Origin: Paraphysomonas bandaiensis
Lineage: Eukaryota; Chrysophyceae
Direction: 5' to 3'
Assembly: GCA_965644295.1 (NCBI GenBank)
Contig: CBFFRP010000406.1
Location: 186,001 to 250,000 of the forward strand
DNA length: 64,000 bases
This document shows, piece by piece, positions 1-11,700 of the stretch. Below the pieces are notes generated by a model, which saw only the letters and a list, made by a program, of their open reading frames with translations, searched no databases and was not told the origin of the DNA. The first letter of the stretch is position 1, and every line of letters begins with the position of its first letter. The translations under genes were made by a program, and so were the position numbers.

Positions 1-58
1 AGAAGTGCGACCTTAGATTGCTTGTCTGTTTGTTGTAACATGGGTTTTCTGTCTGCAG

Positions 59-1714
59 GCTGGACGACGCAAAGAGGGCAGTCTCCGAGGAGGAGCAACA
101 TGCCATGAAAAAGGATGGCGGTCAGTGGATGGAGGATATCTTTCCCTGCCCCTGTTGTCGGTCTGCACTTGGCAACTGTCTTCCTCATAGTCCGGATATA
201 TTCCGTCGCTGTTTGCAGGCAGCAGTAGAACGTTGTACCCAGGCTGACGATGAAAACGAAGAAGTTATGCATTGCGGAAGCGTTCAACTAATGAGCCCTG
301 AACTACAGGAATTGGCGAAGGAAATTCAACGTAAGCAAGCAGAGATGCGGAGGTGCCTGAGTGGACATCACTCATGGAAAAGTGCTGGTGTGCGAAGATG
401 TGATACCTCTGATAATGCGGAAGAGTTGAGTACCTCTGAAGCTGCAGCTTCCATGAAAGAGAAGCAAAGTATGGCCAGAAGAAAGAGTTCGCCCAGTGTG
501 AAATCATCAAATCCTGCTTCATCTTCTGCTCCTGCTCGGCGTGTGAAGCGGTTGCAAGATAGAAAGTACTGTGGGCACTCCCAGCGGCATACCAGGCATA
601 CATATGATGATCCGGAGAGTGGAGCGGATGCTGACTTACAAGAGGCAATTCGGCTTTCTCTTCTTCATTCTGTGGGAGAAGAGCGGAATGTTGATGTTGT
701 GAAACAAGAAAAACAGCCTCATTCAGCAGCTGCGTCTGAATGTCGCAATGAAGCATGTGTTCCTGTTGATGAGTCAACATCACATGATTCTGACAATGGG
801 CGTGCAGATATGTGCGTCCTGTGCGATGATAGTTTCGATAGTAGTGATGTGCTTTTCGCTGTTGGACACTGTAATCATGCATGCGTATGTGGGGTAAGTA
901 GGACAAGATACTGTCATTGGGATATATTCCAATTATATGCATACAGGTATGCGCGCTTCGGAGTCGCTTGCTCTTGAAAAACTTCAATTGCCCCGTCTGT
1001 CGACAGCATTTAGATATTATTATATGCACGAACAACCTTTCCACTTCTTTCAGTGAAATGCTGGATAAGAAAAAGTGCGCTGGGAGTAAGCTCGTTTTGC
1101 ACTCCGCGGGGCAACTCTATGCACCTAAGGCATACATGAATCGAGTGCTAAATAGGCTACAGGAGTTTAGATGTAAAGCGTGTGGAAGGGTACGACATTC
1201 TTATTTGCTGTGATTTTCTGATGCCATGTGATATCTTCAGGTTTTTGGTCCTACAGACAGCCTGCGCACGATATCGAGACATCTATTTAAAGAACACGCT
1301 TTATATATATGTGAGATTTGTGTGGGTGCAACGAATTGCTTTCCAAGTGAAATGGCTGTATACACTGAGGAGCAACTCGCCGATCATAATCGCTCCGGGG
1401 ACAGTAGTACTGGTACTCGAGGACATCCCCGATGCCATCTTTGTTCGAAGTTATTTTTCGACGAGGATGCTCTCAATTCTCACCAAACAGATGTTCATCA
1501 TGTGTGCTTTGTGTGCCAAGCAATGGGTGATTCGAATTCGATGCTTTACAATAGTGCGAATGATTTACATAACCATTTCAAGCAAGCACATCATGTATGC
1601 AAGGTTTGCAAGAAACTCCGCGTTGTGTCTGTATTTAGCAGCGCAGCATCATTAGAGGATCATATGCAACGTACTCATCCCGTCACTAACAATATGATTT
1701 CGAGATATCGATAA
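59..1714 (+). CDS. ZNF598/Hel2-like RING and C2H2 zinc-finger ubiquitin ligase, 5' end outside window
   Basis: Three exons are visible: 59-893, 947-1189 and 1241-1714, giving about 516 residues. The first begins after a cag acceptor at 58, so the gene starts upstream. The RING is split by intron 894-946 and runs from CVLC (about nt 812) to CPVC (about nt 992). After it come a CKAC finger, then C2H2-type fingers with CEIC, CHLC, CFVC and CKVC pairs. This order and spacing match ZNF598/Hel2, the E3 ligase that ubiquitinates small-subunit proteins of collided ribosomes. About 260 residues precede the RING, including a CPCC motif and a likely ubiquitin-interacting motif (DLQEAIRLSL, about nt 633-662). 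The protein stops some 15 residues after the last finger. Known homologues have the RING near the N-terminus and a long C-terminal tail, so the layout here is unusual. The family call is firm; the true N-terminus is unknown. Confidence 0.8.
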
Positions 1715-2585
1715 TAATAATATACCTTACTAACTTATATAGCAGAGTGTAGGGGACATTGTAGAATAGATGGTGGCTTGTGGTACTTAGTTACGTCGTC
1801 CTTGGCAGTATCAGTGTACTTATAAGAGGGAGACATCGCAAATCGCAATACTTATTACATACTAGCGACAAACGTACCCAGTGAAGTGAGTCGAAGAACT
1901 ACATGTCAATAATATTGAATTGCTTTTTGTTGAAGTAGTTAGAGAAATGCATGGATACGTAGATTGTGAAAGCGATACATTGTAAGTCAGAGAATACGAA
2001 CGCACGCAACGACTATTGATAGAATCTCAAATCTCATCTAGAAGAAAGGAGAGGATGGAAATAGTACAAAAGAAATATATTGTTGAGGAAATGTGCTTTG
2101 TAGAATGATAGCTTGGTGGTGACTATCCTTCTCTTCTTCCGTTATCTGAGTGATTCAAGCACTTCATGGGTCTGATTAGCTTCTAAATCATTCCATATAT
2201 CGACCTCATCTGCATGAGTCACAACTATTGCACAAAATTAAATAAATGAAATTTACGCAGTAGAATTCAGATTGTTGACACCCATAGCATCTGCTTCTTG
2301 GAGTCTGATAATTGGTAGCTACAAGAGTGATTTTCTTGTTAGATTTAGATATCTAGTTCTCGCAACACACGGTACAGCTGGGATTCATGTCCTCATATCC
2401 AGCACATCCCAACGACAACAATGCAGCAACTCTATCCCGTTTTTCCCAATTCCAGTGTGCTGAATGCTTTTCAAAAATCTGTTGACGGGTTGACACCTAA
2501 CGGACATATGTAGAGTATGTGTACCGTATATTGCATATCCAATAAACAGGAGAGCGCAGTAGAGTACTGTATCAGGAGTACGCCT
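1715..2585. other. Intergenic, no gene seen
   Basis: This AT-rich stretch lies between the ZNF598-like stop and the multi-C2 promoter. I see only short open frames without family resemblance, and no RNA gene or clear repeat. It probably holds the 3' UTR of the first gene and the distal promoter of the next. Confidence 0.5.
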
Positions 2586-2596
2586 GTATACAGCAG
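2586..2596 (+). promoter_or_regulatory. GTATACAGCAG element upstream of multi-C2 gene
   Basis: An exact GTATACAGCAG lies about 152 bp before the ATG at 2749. The same 11-mer occurs before the ankyrin-PP2C gene (56974-56984) and, inverted, before the Rab-like gene (63597-63607). That placement suggests a shared core promoter or start-site element. The function is inferred from position only. Confidence 0.5.
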
Positions 2597-2748
2597 AGTA
2601 CATCCACGTCCATGTTGGCACTGTTGCGTTTTTGTGCAGAGAGTTCCCAACAAAGATAGAAAAATACATAACGCCTTTACGAGCTGAAGCACTCCCGTGA
2701 ATTATCACAACCATAATCGGGTGTACAAGACGAAGATATCTGCATGAT

Positions 2749-5700
2749 TTGAATTCATCTGTACTGATCATTTCATCTGGCCCTATAATGCCAACACAAA
2801 AGCCGTCAAAGGATAGTGCTGGTGATGGCAGGGGAGTGGGTAGTTCCAGTCCGCCACGACAGCCCTTTACTGATGGAACTATTAAAATATTGTCCATATC
2901 ATGTCATGATATGAAGAATGTTGAAATGCAAGTTTCACAGTTATTTTCCCAAGACAAACCAGACCCATACTTGAAGCTTGCTATTGATACTTGGTATGAT
3001 GAAACCGAGGCGCTGATGGATGTGAATTCTAACTGTGGATGGGATGATTTGATATTTGCGATTCCTGTATCTTCTAATATCATAGAGGACGAATGCTTAC
3101 GAGTTGTAGCTATGGAATACAATAGCAGGAGTAGTCATAAGTATGTCAGCAAGGGTTCAGTGCCGCTAAATAGCTTGCTGGACACACTAGATAGCTCTCG
3201 GAGCACTGAGTTAATTGTTCGTCTGTCGGATGAAGAAGATGCATTTGCTGGTACAGTAGTAGTGCATGCCTTACTTGAAAGGAAGATCGACATCGCAAAA
3301 GGTGTGTCAGAAAAGCTGACCAAAGGAACTTTACAGGTGACAAGGGTGAGGGTGAGGAAGACCAAAAATGTGGACTCAAAAGAATGGAAACCACATGTAG
3401 TTTTGAAATACCAAAATCGTTCGATGTCAACTTCAGTCATCGACTGTGCAGCGGGGAACATAGCTTGTTGGAAGAATCTTTATTTCAAGGTAGATGATAT
3501 TACGACGGACATACTTGGAGCGGATTTGAATGTTGACATTTGGAATGGTAAATCATTGGTAGGTTCTGGGAGAACTTCATTGCTGGGGACCGGTTATACA
3601 TTGGGTGAAGAATTCGAATGTCGAATCAGTTTGACAGCTGATAATGGTGAAGTTGGGTATCAAATTGTTACTGATGTGATTCTGTTTGAGGGTAGAGATA
3701 TCACCGATGACGATTTGGACATGTCGAACATCTCGCTTCAACCGAGTTTTACTTCTGGGGTAGCACGTATTTCGAGTTTGAAGCTGTTCGACGTTGATAA
3801 TACAGAACAATCAAAGGTATTGTGTTGTGCTGTTTAATTATTATATTGTTAATACGTTGTTGTAGTTAAACGGCACTCTAACATATGGCGGGAATTCCAT
3901 ACCTATCAATTCTGCAGAAGTTACAGGGTCCATGGCTGTCTGGGACAACCTTAATGTGTTTTTCGATGTGAACAGACAAGTTATTGCATCGCAGCGACTT
4001 GAGCTGGCTCTTAGTAGTGCATCTAGTGGTGGTATTGTACCGGGCCTATTCGGAAAAAAAGAAGCGAAGCCATTTGGCAAAAATCAAAATGTATCCCTCG
4101 TCCGTGCAGTTCAACAATTTGGCGAAGAGGTTTTACTCAAGTTTCCTGTAATGGACTCTAAAGGGAAACTTGCTTGTCGTGCCTCGCTGATGTCGGAAGT
4201 TTGTGTTGGCAATGATGTGAGTGGCATCGAAGTTCCATCTGTATTTGATGGCGGCTGTCTTCGAGTTTTCAAAGTAGTTGTTTCTGGGGTGGAAAGTAAG
4301 AGCTCCGCCACTCTTCGCTTTGGAGAATCACAATGGACTTTGGATGAAAGTAATTCACTGGTTTGGGAACATTTAAATATAAGGTGTCAATTGACAAGAG
4401 ATGCCCTGCTGTCTGGTACTCTCGAACTTGAGCTAGGTACGATAGGTAAAGGCCGGGTTCCTATCATAAAATTGTGTCCTTCAATTGGAAATGGATGTCG
4501 CCTGCTACTTAATATATGCCGTAGAAATAATGATCCAGTAGGAACAGCTGTAGTCTTTGCCGCTGTTTTGCGGAATGAAGTGCCTAGAACTGTGCAACCA
4601 CCACAACTCGATAACTTTTTATGTGACGGGTTGTTAATTTCATGTGTGACCTCCAGGGGCTTCAAGGAGCAAGCCCAAGTTGAGTTCAAAATTGGCCCAG
4701 CAGTATCTGATAAATCGGTAACTGTCAGAAGGGACTCCGTAAGTGATAATACCAATATCATTATACCAATAAATTGTGATGAAATCATGTCAAACAAACT
4801 GCTTGATATTGTGGTTAGGGGAGAGGGTGGCTGGACTGGTGCGGGTAATACTTCTTTGCGGAGGTTAACAAGAAATGCAGGTACTGAGGACACACTATCT
4901 GTGGACGTATTTAAGAGCTCCAGTTGTGAACTCGTGGGGAGGATTGAAATTAGAGGTAAACTAAAAGAAGCACAATCTGAGCAAACACCATCTGTACCAG
5001 AGAAAGCAGAATCGGCAACCCAGAAAGATACATCGGTGCCAGAGAAAACAGAATCGGCACCACGGAAATCTAACTCGGTTCCAGAGAAGCAAAAATTGAC
5101 ACCAGAGAAAACTGAATCGGCAACACAGAAAGATAAATCAGTACCAGAGAAAACAGAATCGGCATCAGAGAAAGCTAAGCTGATACCTGTGAAAGAAAAA
5201 TTGGCAACAGAGAAAACTAAATCGGCATCACAAAAAGATAAATCTGAGCAGGATGAATCAGGAACTATGCACGAGAAGCGAGGTTTCTTGGACGGGTTTA
5301 CGAAAGGTATTCTTCGCATTTCACAGATTAAAGCCCGTGACTTAGAGAACTTGGAGTTGATGCCATGGGATAAGCAAGATCCATTTATCAAAGTTATTGC
5401 TGGGGAGGAATTTGAGGATGAAACTGCATACCAGAGCAATGCTGGGAAGGATGCTGATTGGAATGATCTGGATATGGTGATTCCAGTGGATGTAGAGTTT
5501 TTGAGATCAGGTAAAATAACCTTCGAGGCCTGGGAACATAATACAGCAAGAAGTCACTTGCAAATTGGATGTGGCCAGGTGTCTCTGGGGCATATATCGA
5601 AGATTGGCGAAGCGTTTACCGTTTCATGTCCTATTCTGAACGATAAAAAGAAGAAATCTGGGCGGATAGAGGCCGTGGTAACACTTGAGTACCCACCGAA

Positions 5701-8700
5701 TGAAGTATCGAATACAGAAAAAGCGCCAAAAACGAAGACTGACTCTGAAATGATAGATGCCTCGAATTCAGATCATGCGGCAAATAGGAAGAATGATTCC
5801 AAAGATAAAAACGTTTCTAATATAGGTGAAGCGCACAATACGAGGAATGTTTCCAACATAAAAGGTGTTTCGGAGGTTGGAAAGAAGAACGCGCAACTGC
5901 CCAAAGGGTTTACGAAAGGTATTCTTCGCATTTCACAGATTAAAGCCCGTGACTTAAAGAACTTGGAGTTGATGCCATGGGATAAGCAAGATCCATTTAT
6001 CAAAGTTATTGCTGGGGAGGAATTTGAGGATGAAACTGCATACCAGAGCAATGCTGGGAAGGATGCTGATTGGAATGATCTGGATATGGTGATTCCAGTG
6101 GATGTAGAGTTTTTGAGATCAGGTAAAATAACCTTCGAGGCCTGGGAACATAATACATCAAGGAGTCACTTGCAAATTGGATGTGGCCAGGTGTCTCTGG
6201 AGCATATATCGAAGATTGGCGAAGAGTTTACCGTTTCATGTCCTATTCTAAACGATAAAAAGAAGAAATCTGGGCGGATAGAGGCCGTGGTAACACTTGA
6301 GTACCCACCGAAAGATGAAACGCCAAGTACTAAGCATGAATCTAACATGAAAGGTGTTTCGAGTGTAGATAATACTTCGAGTGCGAAAACTTCTTCAAGT
6401 GCTGCAGAGGTGTCCACAGGGGCGGATGTTGGAAAGAATGGCGCGCAACTTCCCAAAGGGTTCACGAAAGGTATTCTTCGTATTTCACAGATTAAAGCCC
6501 GTGACTTAAAGAACTTGGAGTTAATGCCGTTGGATAAGCAAGATCCATTTATCAAAGTTATTGCTGGGGAGGAATTTGAGGATGAAACTGCATACCAGAG
6601 CAATGCTGGGAAGGATGCTGATTGGAATGATCTGGATATGGTGATTCCAGTGGATGTAGAGTTTTTGAGATCAGGTAAAATAACCTTCGAGGCCTGGGAA
6701 CATAATACATCAAGGAGTCACTTGCAAATTGGATGTGGCCAGGTGTCTCTGGGGCATATATCGAAGATTGGCGAAGCGTTTACCGTTTCATGTCCTATTC
6801 TAAACGATAAAAAGAAGAAATCTGGGCGGATAGAGGCCGTGGTAACACTTGAGTACCCACCGAAAGATGAAACGCCAAGTACTAAGCATGAATCTAACAT
6901 GAAAGGTGTTTCGAGTGTAGATAATACTTCGAGTGCGAAAACTTCTTCAAGTGCTGCAGAGGTGTCCACAGGGGCGGATGTTGGAAAGAATGGCGCGCAA
7001 CTTCCCAAAGGGTTCACGAAAGGTATTCTTCGTATTTCACAGATTAAAGCCCGTGACTTAAAGAACTTGGAGTTAATGCCGTTGGATAAGCAAGATCCAT
7101 TTATCAAAGTTATTGCTGGGGAGGAATTTGAGGATGAAACTGCATACCAGAGCAATGCTGGGAAGGATGCTGATTGGAATGATCTGGATATGGTGATTCC
7201 AGTGGATGTAGAGTTTTTGAGATCAGGTAAAATAACCTTCGAGGCCTGGGAACATAATACATCAAGGAGTCACTTGCAAATTGGATGTGGCCAGGTGTCT
7301 CTGGGGCATATATCGAAGATTGGCGAAGCGTTTACCGTTTCATGTCCTATTCTGAACGATAAAAAGAAGAAATCTGGGCGGATAGAGGCCGTGGTAACAC
7401 TTGAGTACCCACCGAAAGAAGATTCTACTGATGCGGAGGTTGGAAAGAATGGCGCGCAACTTCCCAACGGGTTTACGAAAGGTATTCTTCGTATTTCACA
7501 GCTTAAAGCCCGTGACTTAAAGAACTTGGAGTTGATGCCATTGGATAAGCAAGATCCATTTATCAAAGTTATTGCTGGGGAAGAATTTGAGGATGAAACT
7601 GCATACCAGAGCAATGCTGGGAAGGATGCTGATTGGAATGATCTGGATATGGTGATTCCAGTGGATGTAGAGTTTTTGAGATCAGGTAAAATAACCTTCG
7701 AGGCCTGGGAACATAATACATCAAGGAGTCACTTGCAAATTGGATGTGGCCAGGTGTCTCTGGGGCATATATCGAAGATTGGCGAAGCGTTTACCGTTTC
7801 ATGTCCTATTCTAAACGATAAAAAGAAGAAATCTGGGCGGATAGAGGCCGTGGTAACACTTGAGTACCCACCGAAAGAAGATTCTACTGATGCGGAGGTT
7901 GGAAAGAATGGCGCGCAACTTCCCAAAGGGTTCACGAAAGGTATTCTTCGCATTTCACAGATTAAAGCCCGTGACTTAAAGAACTTGGAGTTGATGCCAT
8001 TGGATAAACAAGATCCATTTATCAAAGTTATTGCTGGGGAAGAATTTGAGGATGAAACTGCATACCAGAGCAATGCTGGGAAGGATGCTGATTGGAATGA
8101 TCTGGATATGGTGATTCCAGTGGATGTAGAGTTTTTGAGATCAGGTAAAATAACCTTCGAGGCCTGGGAACATAATACATCAAGGAGTCACTTGCAAATT
8201 GGATGTGGCCAGGTGTCTCTGGGGCATATATCGAAGATTGGCGAGGAGTTTACCGTTTCATGTCCTATTCTAAACGATAAAAAGAAGAAATCTGGGCGGA
8301 TAGAGGCCGTGGTAACACTTGAGTACCCACCGAAAGAAGATTCTACTGATGCGGAGGTTGGAAAGAATGGCGCGCGACTTCCCAACGGGTTTACGAAAGG
8401 TATTCTTCGTATTTCACAGATTAAAGCCCGTGACTTAAAGAACTTGGAGTTGATGCCATTGGATAAGCAAGATCCATTTATCAAAGTTATTGCTGGCTTA
8501 GTATTTGAAGGCGAAACAAAGTACCAGAGCAATGCTGGGAAGGATGCTGATTGGAATGATCTGGATATGGTGATTCCAGTGGATGTAGAGTTTTTGAGAT
8601 CAGGTAAAATAACCTTCGAGGCCTGGGAACATAATACAGCAAGAAGTCACTTGCAAATTGGATGTGGCCAGGTGTCTCTGGGGCATATATCGAAGATTGG

Positions 8701-11700
8701 CGAGGAGTTTACCGTTTCATGTCCTATTCTAAACGATAAAAAGAAGAAATCTGGGCGGATAGAGGCCGTGGTAACACTTGAGTACCCACCGAAAGAAGTG
8801 TCTAGTGAGTTTGATGGTGGACTACTTCTAATTAATCGAATAACGGCTTTTGGTGTGTCAAAGTCAGTATCTCCTCGCGTCAAGCTTACTCTTGGCACCT
8901 GGGAAGTGAAAACGGATGCACCTAATATACAGGGAGAGAAAATGGTATGGGATAGCTTGAACTTCCGGCGTGAAATATCTGTTGATGATTTAAAAACAAG
9001 CAAAGTGCTTGTAGCTCTCTGTGAAGAAGGTGGAAATGGAAACGAAGAAATAGTAGGATCGGGAAAGGTAAAAGTTATTAGTGCTGGGGCGAAATTGAAC
9101 GATGAAACTGTGCTCTCGGTAGACATGGCTTCTGCAAACGGGAAGGCTGTAGGGCGCATTGAGTTATGTACAATGGTGAGAGACGGGTACGAGCCAGATG
9201 AAGACACGCTGCAGATTTCAAATGGATTTGAATTTGGAACGTTGTATTTCAAGCAGATAAAAAGCTTTGATCTGAAAAATACTGAGTTATTTGGGAAGCA
9301 AGATCCGTTTGTTGAGTTAAAAGTTGACGAGTGGAAGGGTAAGACGTATACAAAGCAGGAAGGTGGTGGGGATGTGGTTTGGAATTTCTTGGACTTACAC
9401 TGTGACGTAACTGCTGATACCCTACGCTCCAAAGATTTGGAAATCACTGTTTGGGACGAAAACAAAACTCGAAAAAATGCCTTGATTGGCAATGCATACT
9501 GTCGACTTATTAAGCCTGGTGCATTTGTTGGAGAAGAAGTTAAACTTGCTGTATCTTTAGCTGATGAGAAGGGAAAGTATTCTGGGAGATTAGAGATATA
9601 TGCTACTTTGGTTGATGAAGAGAAGGAGCAAGAAAGGAATATTCCAGAATCCTTTCGAATGGGTGAACTAAGAATAATGCGAATAAGTGCATATTCATTG
9701 AAGAAGACTGAATTATTCGGGGAGTCGGACCGCTTTGTTGAGTTGTCTCTTGAAGACACGGACCTTCATGAGCGGACAACAGTTTTGAAGAGTGCAGGAT
9801 CTGATCCGATATGGGACCATTTGGATTTTTACACCACAGTTAATGCAAGTATAGCCAAAGTAGGAAAAATTGAATTGAAGGTATGGGATCAAGGCCATAT
9901 ATACGGGAAAACCTACATAGGAGGGGGCTCTGTTGGGCTGCGCCGCTGTGCGGCATCTTTAGGAGATGATGTTGAATTAAGAGCGAAGTTATTTGACGAC
10001 GACGATCGAGAAGCTGGTCGGATTGTTTTACTAGCAAGTATGAAAGAGGTACCTCCCAGTGCTTCAGATAAGGAGATAAGTCTTCCGGAATCGTTTACGT
10101 CGGGTATTGTACATTTCAACAGTATTTCGGCGAAAGGGCTTAAAAACAAAGAAATAATTGGAAAGCAGGTATATGTTTAACAATAATCACACTATATTGT
10201 CAACACTTGTTTAGGACCCCTACGTGAAATTGGAGCTCGCATCTTGGACAGATAGGACAACAACCCTACAAAATTGCGGCTCGGCACCTGCGTGGCCATG
10301 CACAAAGCACTTATTCTGCGAAGTTGACCGACAAATCTTATCAGATTACAAATTGAGAATTACTGTGTATGATGAGAACGAAAATAGAGCCCATAGTGTT
10401 CTTGGCACAGGCAGTGTGTCTTTACGCCCTTTGGCGCCAAAAATCAACAGAGAAGTACATTTGCAAGTGAACCTGAGTGACAAAGGTGTTGCAAGTGGAT
10501 ATGTCATCATTGCTGCCACTCTTCGGGAAGCATTGGAGACGGAAATTAGTGACACTATTCCTGAATCTGCTGTGAGATTCGCTGTTGGCTCACTCACTGT
10601 TAAAAGCGTAGCTGCGAAAGGTATAATTGGCGGTGATAACTCTATATTCGATAGTAAACAGGTGTGAAATATATTTTTCGCTGTCTTTAATAATCTTGCT
10701 TTAAGGATCTCTACGTTGTATTGGAGTTAAATGAGTGGCAGTGGAGCACACCTTATCAGAATAATTCTGGGCCAAGTGCCTCATGGGACAATTTGGAAGG
10801 TGTTGTCACTGAAATCGATGGAGATGTTGCTAAATATCAGAGACTTGCTGTATCTGTTTGGGATAAAAATACTTGTGATGATGAATTAATTGGGAAAGGA
10901 GATGTAAGCTTGAGAAAAGCAGGTGCCATGGTTGATAAAGATGTCATGATGATGGTACCAATCACCAACAAGAACAGTGAGCGCTGCGGCGTCGTTGCAC
11001 TGGAATTACAAATTAATGAAAGCACCCTGAATAAAGTATACGAGGAAAATGACGGATCTTCGAAGAATGGAATTTTAGAGATTAATGAAATTCGAATTGA
11101 AAATTTGAAAAAGTCAGGTGTGTAATAATTTATAGCGCGTAAGTTATGATATAATGATGTTCGCTAAACACAGGATGGTTTGGTAAACAAGATGTGCTTG
11201 TAGCACTATCAATAGGAACTAACTGGACATATGAAACTGATATCAACACTACAAGTGGTACCAATGCGATATGGAACTGTGATATATCCCACGAAGTTGC
11301 TGTTTCTCAACTGAACAGGGATGCTATAGCTGTTGACGTGAGGGACAAAAGTAAAAGAAGTGTTGGTCGTGGATCCTTGACTGCACGTCCATTGCTGAGT
11401 AAAATGGACCAGTGGACAGTTATTCGGGGAGATCTATTCGTTGATAAGGAGCAATGTGGTCATATAGTGATGAACTGCCGCTTCTGCATTGGAGATTCTT
11501 CCGGGCAAGGAACAAGAATGGAGCGTGTTCGAGAGGATAAGGCTGATGTGGAAAATATCTTAAAGAAAAAACTCCAAGAGGTCTTCTTTCCGCGATGACA
11601 TTCTATTTTTAATATGCTTGTAGGAATTGGAATCTGAAAGGAGAAAAATGCTTGAGATGTTAACCAGTCATACCTCTACAGTAGGGAACATCGAAACAAG

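Noticed and set aside
265-1044. Minus-strand 259-codon frame opposite the RING gene
   Set aside because: The opposite strand holds clear zinc-finger motifs spread over three spliced exons; this frame also crosses an intron and has no family features.
4387-9759. Long minus-strand open frames (350, 370, 145 and 114 codons) opposite the multi-C2 gene
   Set aside because: They repeat with the C2 units, are Ser-rich and resemble no family. They are antisense shadows of a highly repetitive coding strand.
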